From positions 1-64,000 of the forward strand of contig JADDOH010002122.1 of assembly GCA_016648135.1 (NCBI GenBank): DNA of 64,000 nucleotides, given 5' to 3'. Under the pieces are notes generated by a model. That model saw nothing but the letters and a program-made list of their open reading frames with translations, made no database searches and had not been told where the DNA came from. Numbering within the stretch: the stretch's first letter is position 1; each line of letters begins with the position of its first letter. Made by a program: the position numbers and the translations under genes. Source of the DNA: Agrypnia vestita (taxonomy: Eukaryota; Arthropoda; Insecta; Trichoptera; Phryganeidae). Shown one piece after another: positions 1 to 12,400 of this stretch.

Positions 1-443
1 GCAAGTAACATTGAAGATTAACGATTTGATCAATATGATAAAGAGAAATTTTAAGTACTAAGTACCATTAAAACGTATTATTATTAAAAGATTATTGTGC
101 TCAAGTGCTTGTTTAAGGGGGTATTTTTATTGTGATGTTTCTAGCAAGTAACATTGAAGATTAACGATTTGATCAATATGATAAAGAGAAATTTTAAGTA
201 CTAAGTACCATTAAAACATATTATTATTAAAAGATTATTGTGCTCAAGTGCTTGTTTAAGGGGGTATTTTTATTGTGATGTTTCTAGCAAGTAACATTGA
301 AGATTAACGATTTGATCAATATGATAAAGAGAAATTTTAAGTACTAAGTACCATTAAAACATATTATTATTAAAAGATTATTGTGCTCAAGTGCTTGTTT
401 AAGGGGGTATTTTTATTGTAATGTTTCTAGCAAGTAACTTTGA
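1..443. repeat. 143-bp tandem satellite, three copies plus partial
   Basis: Units start at 1, 144 and 287, and a fourth begins at 430 but diverges after about 14 bases. Copies differ at only two or three positions (for example near 155 bases into the comparison, and TGTGATG versus TGTAATG before the last boundary), so the array is recent or homogenised. A unit begins exactly at base 1, so the array probably continues to the left of the window. No coding potential is seen in the unit. Confidence 0.95.
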
Positions 444-1640
444 AGAACTTCAACTTCTGCTGAACCTAGTAATGAAGGTATGTGAGGATTTCAAGTAAGA
501 ACTTTATACAAGCAAAACTTATGCTCATTAGCTAACAGAACATCATTGTAAATTAAATTTATATTGCTGGAATGAAATTGGAGAAAATATAAATTATATC
601 TTGGATGCACTGTCAGTGATTGTTAGGAGACTTCTGTAGAAATCAAATGCCGCATCGAGCATGTTATATGTTTGTCATTCATATTCTGCCAGATTACGAA
701 TGCGAATAGTCAAATGCTATGGGTTTTCAGTATTGTTTATAGAAGGAAAGCACGAATACCGCATAAATAGTATTGAACTAATGATAATGAAGCATTTGAA
801 GCGAGATGGATGGAATTTCGAAGATTATACTACGATTTGGAAGATGAAAAAAATACAGATATTTTAAATAATAAAAATCCGAAAACCTCAGTATCTAGGA
901 GATACCACAGATTTAACAATATGATAATGGCTAACGTTTATTGGATTGACGCACGCATTTTGTTGCATACTAAAATTTCACCCCCAACGCGCCTAAAGTG
1001 TAACTCAAATGATTGGCTTATCGTGGGTCGATAAAATATAAATAAAATATTTTGTAGGTATTTAGCAACATAGGAGTACAAAAATTTTCTAATCAGTAAA
1101 ATCTAAAATATATAGGTATTATCAAAGTCAAAGTAATTTGTATAAATTATTTGAAAATAAATGTGGGTCATTTAAAAAGATTCCCGAATATTACGAAAAT
1201 GCATTCCCTTCCTCCTATTCATGATATGCACGCGGGCTAAATTGTTTCACGTGAAGCATGAAAATGCACTCAAGCAAATTGTCGATGTGCGTGTCACCTG
1301 AAAAATATATCTGTCGAGTCATTACCGTTGTAGATAAATTGTGTAGGAAAGAAACAAATGGAAAATGGAAAAATGATTACTTACGTAAACACGTTAATGA
1401 TAATCGGAAGTCAACCGATCAATGCGGCTAATAGAGTAGTCATGACGATATTAGTGTCACCTCCCTCACGCTGCATGTCGAGGAGAAAGAGGTCGGAAAT
1501 TTTCACTTTAAAGCATGCTGTCAAATGTAAAGTTTACTTATAGTGAGTTTTAGTCATATTACATTACCATTCATCACATGGGTTTCTCACATTTTTTTAC
1601 TTCGTTAAACATCGCGAATTTAACCTTTATCACTCTTTAA
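444..1640. other. Unannotated AT-rich DNA with E-box palindrome
   Basis: No gene or clear repeat is seen. Short frames here have no recognisable motifs. The part 1195-1540 is less AT-rich and non-repetitive. It contains the perfect palindrome TTCACGTGAA (1246-1255), a canonical CACGTG E-box for bHLH factors. Regulatory use is only a possibility. Confidence 0.4.
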
Positions 1641-1644
1641 AATA

Positions 1645-1990
1645 TAACTAGCTGTGCCCGCGCGGCTTCGCACGCGTAGATTTTTAGTACACTGGATCGT
1701 CATAGAACTTTTCGAACCTTCTAGAACATTCTTCTTCCAGAACTTTCAAGAAATTTATCGAATGTACAGGAACCTTTTAGACACACCGACACATTCTACC
1801 ACTCAGTTTAGAACATTCGGGAATTTTGTAGAACCTTCTCCTTCCAGAACTTTCTAAAGCAGGTTTTTGCGGAAACTTCTAGACTCACGGACACAGTCGG
1901 CGCGCCTATTTTGAAACAATCTGAAGCATTTGCGACCTTCCAATAACAAAACAATGTGCTAGAAAGCACATTTTCGTCACCCACTCCCAC
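1645..1990 (+). mobile_element. Lepidopteran-type interspersed repeat
   Basis: Opens with ACTAGCTGTGCCCGCGCGG (about 1648-1666) followed by CTTCGCACGCGTAG, a signature seen at the end of abundant moth and butterfly repeats. The following 300 bases contain repeated variants of TTCTAGAAC and CCAGAACTTT. A second copy of the opening motif is at 20036. The element class and right boundary are uncertain. Confidence 0.5.
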
Positions 1991-3331
1991 CCACGCACAG
2001 CCACCCCCACCAAACTCGCATATTTTCGATGTGACAACAAGGGCTATCCACCATTATAACCACCGGTGACTGGTTTTGGCTGGTCGTGGAGAAAACTTGG
2101 CGGAAAAAAAAATATATTGATATAACTTGGAAAAATTCAAAATTAAACTTGGGAGTTACATAAATGGTACAATACATTGCTGTCACAAAAAAAAATATTT
2201 CAAAATACGAGCAGTTTAAGAAGAGAGTCAAATTCTTGCATTTGGATAACAATTCAAAGCGTTTCTGCATAATAAAAACCATTACTAAATGGTTTCTATG
2301 TAAAAATAAATTATACTTTTAATTCGGCTTGTAAAAACTCCTCCCATGAACTCAAGCTATTGGCTCATATTATGGGGAGAGTAAAATGGGATGTTTAAAA
2401 CATTTTACATAAATGTATAATTTATTTTATAAAAACCATTATAATGTATCTATCTGTTTTACAAAAAAAAAAAATATATATATATATATATTTCTTCAAT
2501 GACAGCAAGACAATAATTAGTTTAAAATCACTTTTTGTTGAATAATCAACATTTTTCGGGGCCAAAATTAAAATTGAATTGATTCGTGGTCTTTTCGTCT
2601 AAAATTAAATTTGAAAATACAGATATCTATTCCAAGCTATGATTTAAATACCTTTATGTCTTATTTCTTATGGAATTTCACACAAATATTCATTCCATTA
2701 TACTTAATAGAGAGTAGCTTGTTGATGCAGTGGTTAAGACTATTGTAGTAGGTAAGTAATTTGATATATGGTGATGATTTAAATATTTAGGCAAGGCGCC
2801 ACTGCTGAGGCCATATTAAGAATCTGTGTACTTGATCCTGTCATTTGACTATTTGGTGAGGGAGTGGTAAAAGTGGAGGCAGATGACCTTATTTTAATCA
2901 TTTAAAATCCTTCTTCTACTACTCCCCGCCACATTTGGCTGGGGATCAAGCTTAATTTCAAGAGACTACATAGAAAGTCCTGCATTAGACTTAATTTGAA
3001 AATGAAGAGTAGGAATATTAGTGAGACTCGTATTTGGACATCTTCCTGAATAGCATTTTCATTACATCTTTTATTTTTGTGTTGCGCTTGTCTACATATT
3101 GACTTGCATACATTTTTATAATACATTAATTTGACTGTCAAACACAATAATATTTTTTTCAAATTATAAGTTATATCAGACTGTTAGTCGATCGAAAAAT
3201 GATTGCTCTTTTGTTTGTTTTGAAAGAAAATTTTGAAGCGCTTCTTTGGATCTGTTCTAGATAATGGACTTTGGCGCAGGTTCTATAACAATGAGCTCTA
3301 TACTTTATTTAAGAAGCTAAGCGTGGGAGGA
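1991..3331. other. AT-rich spacer with A/TA microsatellite
   Basis: Nothing recognisable apart from a poly-A run joined to a (TA)n run at 2462-2491. Small frames here show no family motif. Confidence 0.5.
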
Positions 3332-3562
3332 CTTCGGTGGTTGAGTTATATGGAGAGAATGACGGTTCAATAAGCACCGAAATCCTCACTGAATCCGAGA
3401 CAAATAGGGAAAAAGAGCTTAGGAAGGCCAAAATTAAGATGGAGCGACAATGTTTTCAAAGACATATCTGTCTTGGAGATCCAGAACTGGAGAGATCTGG
3501 CACGAGATCGAGATCAGCGGAAAAAGAATCATGAGAAGGCCAAGACCCACCATGGGTTGTAG
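3332..3562 (+). pseudogene. LINE (RTE-like) C-terminal coding fragment
   Basis: One reading frame carries the typical end of an insect endonuclease/reverse-transcriptase polyprotein: an LRWLSYMERM block, then GRPKLRW about 30 codons on, then NWRDLARDRDQ and a terminal KTHHGL followed by TAG at 3560-3562. A single in-frame TAA at 3371-3373 breaks it. The stop is followed by a short GATGATGAT run, a usual 3' end for this kind of element. Only the last 76 codons survive, which is typical 5' truncation. It is a dead fragment. Confidence 0.8.
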
Positions 3563-5634
3563 AATCAACAGAGATGATGATGTTCTGCGATATTTTATTA
3601 TAGGGTTTGAAAGCTCTACGACACTGGTACAAATTTTCTCAATTCAAATTAAATCTTCATCTACATCTACATCACCTATATGCCGCTATATTTAACACTG
3701 AATTGAATTTATAACACTTTTTCTTCATATATTGTTTATCTATTATATTTTCCATACTTCTTTGTCTTTCAATGTCCTTCGTTCACTCAGTATCTCAACA
3801 GAATAATATAAAAGAAAACATCCTTAAAACATTTACATGAATAATATATTAGACTAGTCTCAATCAGAATCGATATCTTATTAGAATAACGACATATTCA
3901 GGGTAAAGAAAACTTAATTTAAATAATATATATTAAGAAGAAATGGTCTGAGAATTATAAAAAGATTTCAAACCCAATAAATCAGACACCATCTTAAGAA
4001 ATTTTCAAACCCAGATGTTTTTTATGAATTATTCTGCACGATTTCCAGGTTATATTATACATTCAAAATTAAAGGTGGAAATGAATGTCTTTAAGTATTA
4101 CCTTGGGTCTTTTGTTGAACATGGCGTCTATATCTCACGGGCTGTAGACCTCAGATTGAGAAATAGGCACACACGTTGGGGGACGCCTCGGTGATCGATC
4201 TTTCGAATAAAGATTAATAGCGCGGAGAAAGTGGTACTTGCCAGCATCCACGTGTATGGGGCAACTGTTTCCCCATCAAGTTTATAAATCAATATGTATT
4301 GTGTTTTGTAGTAAGAAAGATGTACCTATTTTACACGATATTTTGTAGGGAAATGCTTTTTCCCGAGTCATCCTGAATTATTTATATATTTTGTTTGTGT
4401 GAATCATTATTTATTTATGTATTTTATTTTGAATGACACACTAACTGAATATTAGGTACAAAACAAAAATAAGAATATATTATTATTTCACACATAATCC
4501 AATATCCCAATTACTATAAATATAAAAATTCGGCCTGCTCTAGGAATATGCATATACATATGTATCAATGTACGAATTGGCTCGTGTCCTACACAGCGAT
4601 GAGGGGTATACAGTGCAAGTGGCGAACAAGCAAACAAAATAAAATTGGTAACAATTGTTATTGATAAAGAGTAGCATTACCATAAACATAAATCTTAGGT
4701 TAAATAAATGTTATTGATAAAGAGTAGCATTACCATAAACATAAATCTAGGGTTAAAGGAGAAAAACAAGTAATTGGGGTTAGAATTAATTAATTAATAG
4801 TTACTCAAGAAGACACATAATAAATTTGAAACCAATTGTATTCCGACAAATAATATAACTACCTAATTAAACTGAATTAAGCGATGTTTATATAACAAAA
4901 TCCAATTTCTTCAAAATCAAATTTACTTAATTTAAATTACAAATAACAGACTACACCATTTGATATTGAAAATGTATTAAAACATCATGACGCTTACCAA
5001 AAAGTGGAAAAAAAAGTAAAAAAGGAATGATTTGATGATATAGATTGGACTGTTCTGTCTTTTATAACATCTTTAAACTACTGACGAGATTCATAGATAA
5101 TAAACAGCATGCCATTTCATTAGTTAATAAATTCACGAAAAAAAATCGACACAGGGAGCGTTACATATTATTTAAAAAATATGTAATTCAGTTGTCTCTA
5201 GACTGGACGATTGGAATGTACATTTTGCATTTTATTGTTTTTTTTTTAATTTAATAATTATGATTGATATTATTAAGATGTTTGGCGTTTTAATACAGCA
5301 GAAGAAATACAGAAGTTTTGTTAGAGATTTATGGTGTTTTTATTTCTAAAAGAAATTGTAGCGTGTTTAGAAAAGAATACTTTAACGAATAAACAAAAAG
5401 TTTAAATTTGACATTTTAATTTAAACTTTTCTACAACTCTAAGTTTTGATTTTATCAAAAAGATCATAAATATAATTTATACGTAGAGATGGAAAGATAA
5501 TGTAGCCAACACATTCGTTAAGCGAGATAAAAAGAAGAGCAATATTTCTTGATTAAATTTTTAGTATATTTTGTGTAATTTTTTTAGTGAATACTTTTTT
5601 AAAAGTAATGAATAAATGAAATCTTAAATGATCA
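3563..5634. other. Mostly unannotated spacer with one GC-richer block
   Basis: AT-rich DNA without recognisable genes. 4130-4275 is GC-richer and unique in the window (candidate conserved element, unproven). A two-copy tandem repeat is listed separately. Confidence 0.4.
4656..4760. repeat. 53-bp tandem duplication
   Basis: Two nearly identical copies begin at 4656 and 4709, each opening TGTTATTGATAAAGAGTAGC. The last bases of the second copy diverge. This is a small recent local duplication with no coding content. Confidence 0.85.
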
Positions 5635-5635
5635 A

Positions 5636-5870
5636 ACATAATAATTTCGTTGTCAGTCTACCTATCCATCTGTCCGTCCGTCTTTCCGTCTGTCTGTCTG
5701 TCTGTCCAGTAAGTTTGTGTAACTTCCTTAATTTCGTTCAAATTCACGACTAACAAAGAACAAAATAAACGACCGGAGATGGGGCTTGATCCCCAGGCCA
5801 GCAAACCCGAACCGACTGCTATACGCATGCTGCTACGGTCGCCTCTCCGTGACGGGTTACAGCTGGGTTC
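5636..5870 (-). mobile_element. SINE-like repeat with AACGAAATTATTA tail
   Basis: Read on the minus strand it has a GC-rich head, the block GGGGATCAAGCCCCATCTCC (5772-5795 region), a run of GACA units (5690-5710) and an end GACAACGAAATTATTATG at 5636-5655. The same tail occurs at 45165, 11242 and 54300, and the AAGCCCCATCTCCGG block recurs at 45070. The internal promoter boxes are degraded, so tRNA origin is inferred. Confidence 0.6.
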
Positions 5871-8155
5871 ATATATATTTATTAAGAAAATTATACGTAT
5901 TCTTGTATTATGTGATGAATATCGTAACTCGTAACTCATAAGTTTAAAGTAGACATTAATCAAACGAACATAATCTAATATTTACAATCGTAGTAGGTTC
6001 GCAACTAATAAAAATAACATTACTTACGAATAAATCTAATGATGAATGCTTTGGAAATATATTTTGGTTTTGAAATAATATTTATTAATTGTCCTAAGAC
6101 TGCTTTGGTAATTGAATTATTGTATAAGTCCGATTGATTATAAATTTAATCAAGCTACGGAGTAATTTATAGCGCAAATAAATTAAATTAGAAGGATTAA
6201 TTATTCCGTAATAACTAAAGACGTACAATAATTATTTATATGGTTCAGTTCCGTAACAGTAATCCAATTTGATTAATAATTGCAATAAAATTAAACACTT
6301 TTCAGAATTATATTTTTACATCGTTGTAGTTAAATTTTGATTTTCACAAAATAAAAAAATCTTAGATTGAAACAATAACATTAAAACTCCATAAATATAT
6401 TTAAGAAGTAGTAAACATTTAATTTCTGAATTTCACGGTAGTAATAACCTCCTACGTATATTAAATATAAACAAATGTAAGACCCGAAATAAAAATAATG
6501 AATTAAAAAATTAATCAACAAGTTTATCAAAATGTTATTTATGTAAGTATATATATACTTAAGTGGTTATATACTAACATAAATATTTTGTTAAAATGTC
6601 TGACCACAAATTTAATGCTTTAAATATTTAAAACATTAATAATAACAAGTTCATCAATCAACATTAATATATCAATAATTTTTCTACCAAATTGTACTGA
6701 AACCGATTATAATATTACTTTTGGTATTGGGTATTGAAAATACATTTTAATAAACTAAATGTCAAAGTTTATACAAAAATAATAAATCTCAACTAAATCA
6801 TAGTATTTCAATTTACTTACTGGCAGCACAGTTTCCCTTAAGTGGTTTGAATATATGCATGAAAAATATTGGTATATCACGTTTATCACCTAAATTATTC
6901 TTAAAAACAGGCAGTAGCAAGTATTTGTGACTAGCCTTCAGTAATTATTATTTTCCCACAGAAAGAAATTTTTACATTTTTAATTCTCAAGGATATACAT
7001 ACATTTGTCTTTTTTAGCTCGCTACATGTAATCAGTAGATTCACACCCACCTTGTCCCATACACGTTAAAATTCTTTTGTTCATAATTAATTATTAATAT
7101 ACGAGTATTATACGACACACGAAACATGTGCAATATACATGAAAAATTATATAACTAACCTCAAATTGCTGGCAGACTGCTGACGATTTAATTATCCGAC
7201 AAATATTAAATGTTACCCCTAACAAACCGCACCCGCCTTCGGCAAACATGATCGTTTCCGCTGGCGAATAAGGGTAGATGGTGGATTTAATGTGAACATA
7301 ATCATTTCGTGAAAGCTTCACCCAGTGTTTCTAATAAAAGCGGGTGACAGGCAAACTTCAGAACGGTGTACATTCAGCAGATAATTTCTCGCGACAACGT
7401 AAAATAATACTTCATCATATTTTTAATCAAATAATTATAAGAATATAATAACAAAAAAATACTTTTCATTTCTCATGCTCTATGGTTGTTGTAATTTTAA
7501 ACAGGGTAATTCTCTAAGGTTGGATTAATCTGATCGTATCAGATCTTTCGCGGATGTTCTTGTAAATATATCTATATTTAAAAAAAATATATACGCATAA
7601 ACCTAAATCGATATATATATATATATTGTTTTTTTTAACCATATATAATGAACTATTCTGAGTAGCTTAAATCCACAAAAATAACTGCACTATAAAAGAA
7701 GTATGTAAACAAGGATTTTCTAAATAAATAAATATTTTTTATATAGGTAATATGGCAAATTTTTTAAATATATTTTGAAGACGATTTATAAATAATTAAT
7801 ACGGGAATAATACTAACTTCAGATTTTCATTTAGAATTCACCATAGAAAAGAGAAATAGAATTCATACAAAAAGTTTTGGGTGGAATTAGTAAAAAGTGT
7901 CATTTCTGCAAGTGACGTGTGCGTAGTTCTCATGTCATATCGGACCTTTCGAAGAAACACGCTTTCATATGAAAAATTTACTTCTTCAAAACAAAAACTT
8001 TCCGACATAAAGATGAGTCAAAATACATAAGGGAGATAAATTAGGAATCGACATAGGACGAATTACGGCTAGAATTTTAAATCGACTTTTTCTTAAGATG
8101 AGGAGGATTATTTAATTAATTAATATTTGTTTCCCAGAATCTTTACTAATGCGCA
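5871..8155. other. AT-rich spacer
   Basis: No genes seen. It holds a 16-bp AT palindrome at 6545-6560 and a (TA)n run at 7610-7626. A 45-bp scrap at 7515-7558 matches, on the minus strand, the CGTCC-GAAAGATCTG-GATCAGAT part of the LINE fragment at 30.6 kb. 7190-7325 is GC-richer and includes AACCGCA, a Runt-type core, of unknown relevance. Confidence 0.4.
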
Positions 8156-8512
8156 GCATTTTTGCGTGTGTGCCCTGCACGCCACTGCTATCTACCATGC
8201 TTCAGTCAGCACTTTATTTACTTTTAATTTGTCCATTCTTCACTCTATTGACCAAATAGTTTCTACACAAGCGCCTTACCGACTGCATTTCCATCGAATT
8301 CAGTCTACTTTCATTCCTTTTTTGTCAATTCCAGGCTTCACTTTCATATATCAGAATTGGCACCAGAACTAACGCAAGTCGTCACTATTAAACATACTTC
8401 CCAAATATACAAAATCATTAACTTGTTTTAAATATTATTTGCTTTCCTTTACATCACACTTTGTTACTCCTTTGTCTCTCTCGAACACCATCACTTTCAA
8501 TTTACTAACGTT
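8156..8512 (-). pseudogene. LINE reverse-transcriptase C-terminal fragment
   Basis: Minus-strand translation gives a KLKVMVFERDKGVTKCD block, then VNDFVYLGSMFNSD, then further on YESEAW and NESRLNSMEMQSVRRLC. These are the ordered hallmarks of the region after the RT domain in insect LINEs (conserved YLGS and the MEM..LR block). In-frame stops and a frame change separate the blocks, so it is non-functional. It belongs to the same group as the 9.7-kb and 30.6-kb fragments. Confidence 0.75.
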
Positions 8513-9587
8513 CATTAGAAGCTTCATTTCTAATATGAATATCTAAATAAGACAGATATCTCCACTCCCAAATATGTTTCTTTTCATGATTAAAAAAAAT
8601 CATCCCCAGTACGCAACCTGTAAGAGGTTAACAAGTTTTATTTATTTAGGTTTGTTATTTATTATACCTTATGATGAGAGGGACTGTTTCTCTCGAAAAT
8701 AAAGCAGTGATAAATAACTCAAACGGTGTGCAAAAGTAAGTTTAATGAAGTATAAATTTAAAAAAAAGATTTTCAGGGATACGTGTCACTAGATATTTTG
8801 TCTCTACTGCACACACCAACGAAAGTGTGAATAATTTATAAAAGGGCTTTGTAAGCGGCCAGCGATCCAGTCCCTTCCTGAAATTTAGGGCGATCTAATC
8901 CCGACCTAAAATACACTATTTCCTTCATTTACCTCTGTTTAAAATCAAAACTTAACGAGGAAATTCGTAAAATTAGTAAAAGTTATTTTAAGTTTTTAGT
9001 AAGATGTTTTGATTAATTAAGATAAATTATAGAAATATCACAAAGACGAAACTACTTTACACAATGCAATTTTTACCAATTTCACCGCAGGAACTTCCAC
9101 TCATCATCAAAATTTTGAAGAATTATGCTAAAGACGTATATGGTCTATAGTATACATAGATTTTGCAGGTGGTAATGATATCTCCATATTATTTTTTAAA
9201 GTGGAATACTTATGTGGAATATTCTTTTTCATAATTATCCCTCTATAAATAGAATCGCGTGGAGTCGTGATTGTGTTCTCAGAACATACATTTAAAATAT
9301 TGTTATAAATGTTTTTGCCCTGTGATGAATGTGTTTTAAAATTATTTATAAAACCTAAAGTATTGAATTTTTATTTTTGTATTACATATAGGGGTATTTG
9401 AAAAAAAAATCTGCACTTTTTTCCGATTATTATCGTAAAAACTTCTATGGTTTAATAATATATGACAGTATTTTTTACCAGTTTCATCTCGATGCTTAAA
9501 GATTTGATGGTTAATTTTTTCCAGATACATATGAGTGAAATAAATTAACCTGGAGCTGGCAAAAGAAGAACGAAAGGTATAGAGTAG
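8513..9587. other. AT-rich spacer
   Basis: No gene seen. A piece near 9160-9190 (TAGATTTTGCAGGTGGTAA) resembles part of the foldback family at 13.6 and 27.4 kb. Confidence 0.4.
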
Positions 9588-9996
9588 ACTGAATGCAGTA
9601 GAGATTAGACTACGTGAGGCAAATCCGTTAAAGATAGAGTAAACGATGAACTTATTAAAAAAAATGTTGAACTGATCTTAGCATATTTAATAGAGTAAAA
9701 AAAATATCGCTTAGGTGGTTTGGGCATACTGAGCGAATGATTGAGGAAGAAATGGTAAGAAATATGTATGACGCAAGTGTATATGGTGCCAGAAAGAGAA
9801 GACCGCGGAAGATGTGGCGTGACCAGATCAACCAATACGTATAAAAATAAGGCCTGTTAAGACCCTTAACAATCGTCGAGCCTGCACGCGAAAATGTATG
9901 AATGTGAATGAGGGGAGAGTTGTGCGTCAGGAGAGAAGATGTTGCAGTCTATCCTCTCTGCCTACTCCTATTGAGAAATGGCGTGACGGTATGTAA
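9588..9996 (+). pseudogene. LINE 3' end (RRACM-type C-terminus)
   Basis: A frame from 9710 encodes LRWFGHTERMIEEEM, then RKRRPRKMWRDQI, then stops at a TAA. After a +1 shift it continues with NNRRACTRKCMNVNEGRVV and ends at TAA 9994-9996. The upstream part (9590-9650) has an RLNAVEIRLRE block in another frame. This is the conserved end of an insect non-LTR polyprotein. At least two stops and shifts inactivate it. The same terminal block occurs at 16750-16833 (+) and 33186-33300 (-). Confidence 0.8.
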
Positions 9997-10949
9997 GTAA
10001 GAGACTGAAATTAATAAATCACTCTGGGTCAATAATGACCTGTTGACAGTCTGTTAAAAAAGAAAAAAAATATATATATATACAATATTTATTATATTTT
10101 TGTACCTGCATAATCATTGATAATTCATTACAGATAAATAAATGTGAAAATAAATTAAATTATTTAAATAGATATTTAGAATTTGTTTTTGATATTTAAA
10201 AACTGCATCTCGATCAATCTATAAAAATGATCACGAAGATAAAATGGTCTTATAAGTAAATATATAATAGAGCAATATGATTCAATTCAGATATCATTTT
10301 TACGAGGGATCGCAAAGTTTATTTTATAGTAAATCGATTTTGCTAGAATCAAACTATCATAGAATATTGAATTTCAATATAACTTCTTGAGAGATGAGAT
10401 TTTGCGTATTTACAAAGCGTAGCGTTACAGGGTTTCAAAATTTCTCTTTCAAATAAATGAAAAGGCCCGAAGGAAAGTCAAACAAAAACAAATTTCCCAA
10501 AGTAGTGTCAAAAGACACATAAAAATATGTCTCGTTTGATTTATTGCTCGCAATATCTCAGTGGGGAAATTTCACGAGAGGAAGGCGAGGTGTGTGAATA
10601 TTACATCTGTCTCCGCAAAAGTTACCCGAGTGACAAGGACGGTTATACTTTGCCGGAACGTTTATCATGGGAAAATAATTTTGTCCCAAACTCGAAAACA
10701 GTATGAAAAGGGGCCAAAATGTGAAAGGGAAAGTGATTTCGAAATTAAATTCTTAGCTTTAATTTGATTACCTTTGACACGGTATGTTGGTCCCTTTCGC
10801 ACCACTGGACATTGATTAAATTTTCAGAAGGGCAAAAGAGAAAGACTACTCACATTATAATATGCAGATAGAATCGCTATGTTTGAAAATATAAGGAATT
10901 TTAACTACGAGTATTAGACCATTTTAAGAAGAAAAAAATGTGAGAAAAA
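9997..10949. other. AT-rich spacer with TA microsatellite
   Basis: Contains (TA)n at 10067-10082. The 68-codon frame at 10561-10767 sits in a GC-richer patch but shows no family motif. Nothing else is recognised. Confidence 0.4.
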
Positions 10950-11240
10950 TAATAATTTGTTCTTCTTCAAACACAGCAAAATTATTTTGTGGTGACATTA
11001 TAATTATAATTTATAGAATTAAACTTTGTTTACACCACTTTTTTATTATTGAAAAAATTCAACATGTGGTTTCTTCGTCAGGATTACAAAAATAATATTT
11101 TGACTATCTATACTTCGATTTTTAAATTTTATTTTTGTTATCCTGACGAAGAAGCCATTGGCTTTGAAACATGTTGAATTTTTTCAACAATAAAAAAAGT
11201 GGTGTAAACAAAGTTTAATTCTATAAATTATAATAATAAT
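10950..11240. mobile_element. Foldback repeat, Penelope-tail family, copy 1
   Basis: Two arms face each other. The left arm (about 10995-11092) and right arm (about 11141-11234) share AAACTTTGTTTACACCACTT, the GAAAAAATTCAACATG stretch and CTTCGTCAGGA. The left arm lacks about 14 bases of the hairpin that the right arm keeps. In the right arm CTGACGA (11143-11149), a GAAGCC/GGCTTT stem and GAAAC (11166-11170) make a hammerhead-like core. Related repeats are at 34.1, 42.6, 46.8 and 36.9 kb. Confidence 0.7.
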
Positions 11241-11241
11241 T

Positions 11242-11420
11242 CTGTTGTCTGTCTATTTGTAACCTCCATAACTTGCTGGAATTACAACTTTAGATAATTA
11301 GAGTATGACACGCAATCAGCGCGCAGCTCGGGCAACGTGCAAGGGTCGCAATTTTTTTTTATATAAATTCTAAAACTGCGGCAAGCATAGGTGACCTGAA
11401 TTTGGATCCCTCATATTGTT
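11242..11420 (-). mobile_element. SINE-like repeat with AACGAAATTATTA-type tail
   Basis: The segment 11265-11350 (ACTTGCTGGAATTACAACTT, then GACACGCAATCAGCGCGC) matches 54315-54400 closely. It begins with the degraded tail TTCTGTTGTCTGTC, equivalent to the TTTCGTTGTCTGTC tail at 54303 and 5645. Orientation follows from the tail. It lies directly against the foldback repeat at 10950-11240. Confidence 0.55.
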
Positions 11421-12059
11421 ATGAAACACATTCTGACGTATCAGTAATATATGCAATACTGCAATAATTTACATGCACATACTCAAAATATACAATAAAT
11501 TATTTAACATCAAAATTTATTTTAAAATAAATGTTATTGCTAATGTAGCAATTTTTATCACTAACGCTACCAAGACGCTAGATGACAGTATTTTTGCAGC
11601 ATTAGCAAAACTAATGAAATAAACCCTAACAGATGGCGCTATTTACGCGCTAGCACAAACATACTTCGATATTGCAATAATTTTATTTTAATCGGCATTG
11701 CATGAAAAATTAATAAAAATTAAGTAGAATTTCAGCAGAAATTGTGTTTTTTTACTATTTTATGGAAAATTCACAAACGTATCATCACGTTATTCTTAAT
11801 TAAATTGTATAATTTGTCACTCATTGTCCTAATTTTCACATTTCAAAATTTATATAAATTAATTAATGCATATTTTATGCGATACTATTCAGCTTTTATT
11901 TTTTATATCTTCGGTACCTACATACATATTTTTTCGATTCAGTATATTTCTGACTTTTTGAGCATATTCATCGAGAAATGAAACCAAACGGAAATTGATA
12001 TGAAACAAATACATTAAGGTAAGTAAGATTTTCATTTGTGATAGTTTTCAAGAAATTTT
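11421..12059. other. AT-rich spacer
   Basis: No gene, tRNA or clear repeat seen. The 79-codon frame at 11742-11981 is AT-driven and hydrophobic by composition only. Confidence 0.4.
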
Positions 12060-12089
12060 CATGAATCACACTACTAAAATGCTAAAAAA

Positions 12090-12400
12090 ATGACTTTCCT
12101 CAATTCGGAATATGCAGTAGTTCTATTGCCTCCCCGTAATGTCAGGCAGGGGTCACCGCTCCCACCCTGTGCGTGATCGCCGACAGAAAAATATAATTTA
12201 TCATCCCCCTTTCGTGATTTTTGTTTTGTATTTTTTTTTATTTGACGTTTACGCGTTTTATGAACGTGAAAATAGGGTGTACCCAAAGTTACGGCGCCTT
12301 GTTATTTCTCTGGGCGGTTTTACGTCGTACGTGAGGTCGAAATTACCGCAGCTAAAATTTAGGCAACGGTACATTATAACGCTTTAATAAACCATTAAAA
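12090..12400. other. GC-richer unique island (candidate conserved element)
   Basis: Non-repetitive sequence clearly richer in GC than its surroundings, with CpG-containing patches such as TTACGTCGTACGTGAGG near 12320. Overlapping short frames on both strands result from the base composition. A conserved noncoding element or a cryptic exon cannot be separated without comparison to related genomes. Confidence 0.3.

Noticed and set aside
1..443. CRISPR array
   Set aside because: Repeats are directly abutting 143-bp units without unique spacers, and the DNA is eukaryotic in character.
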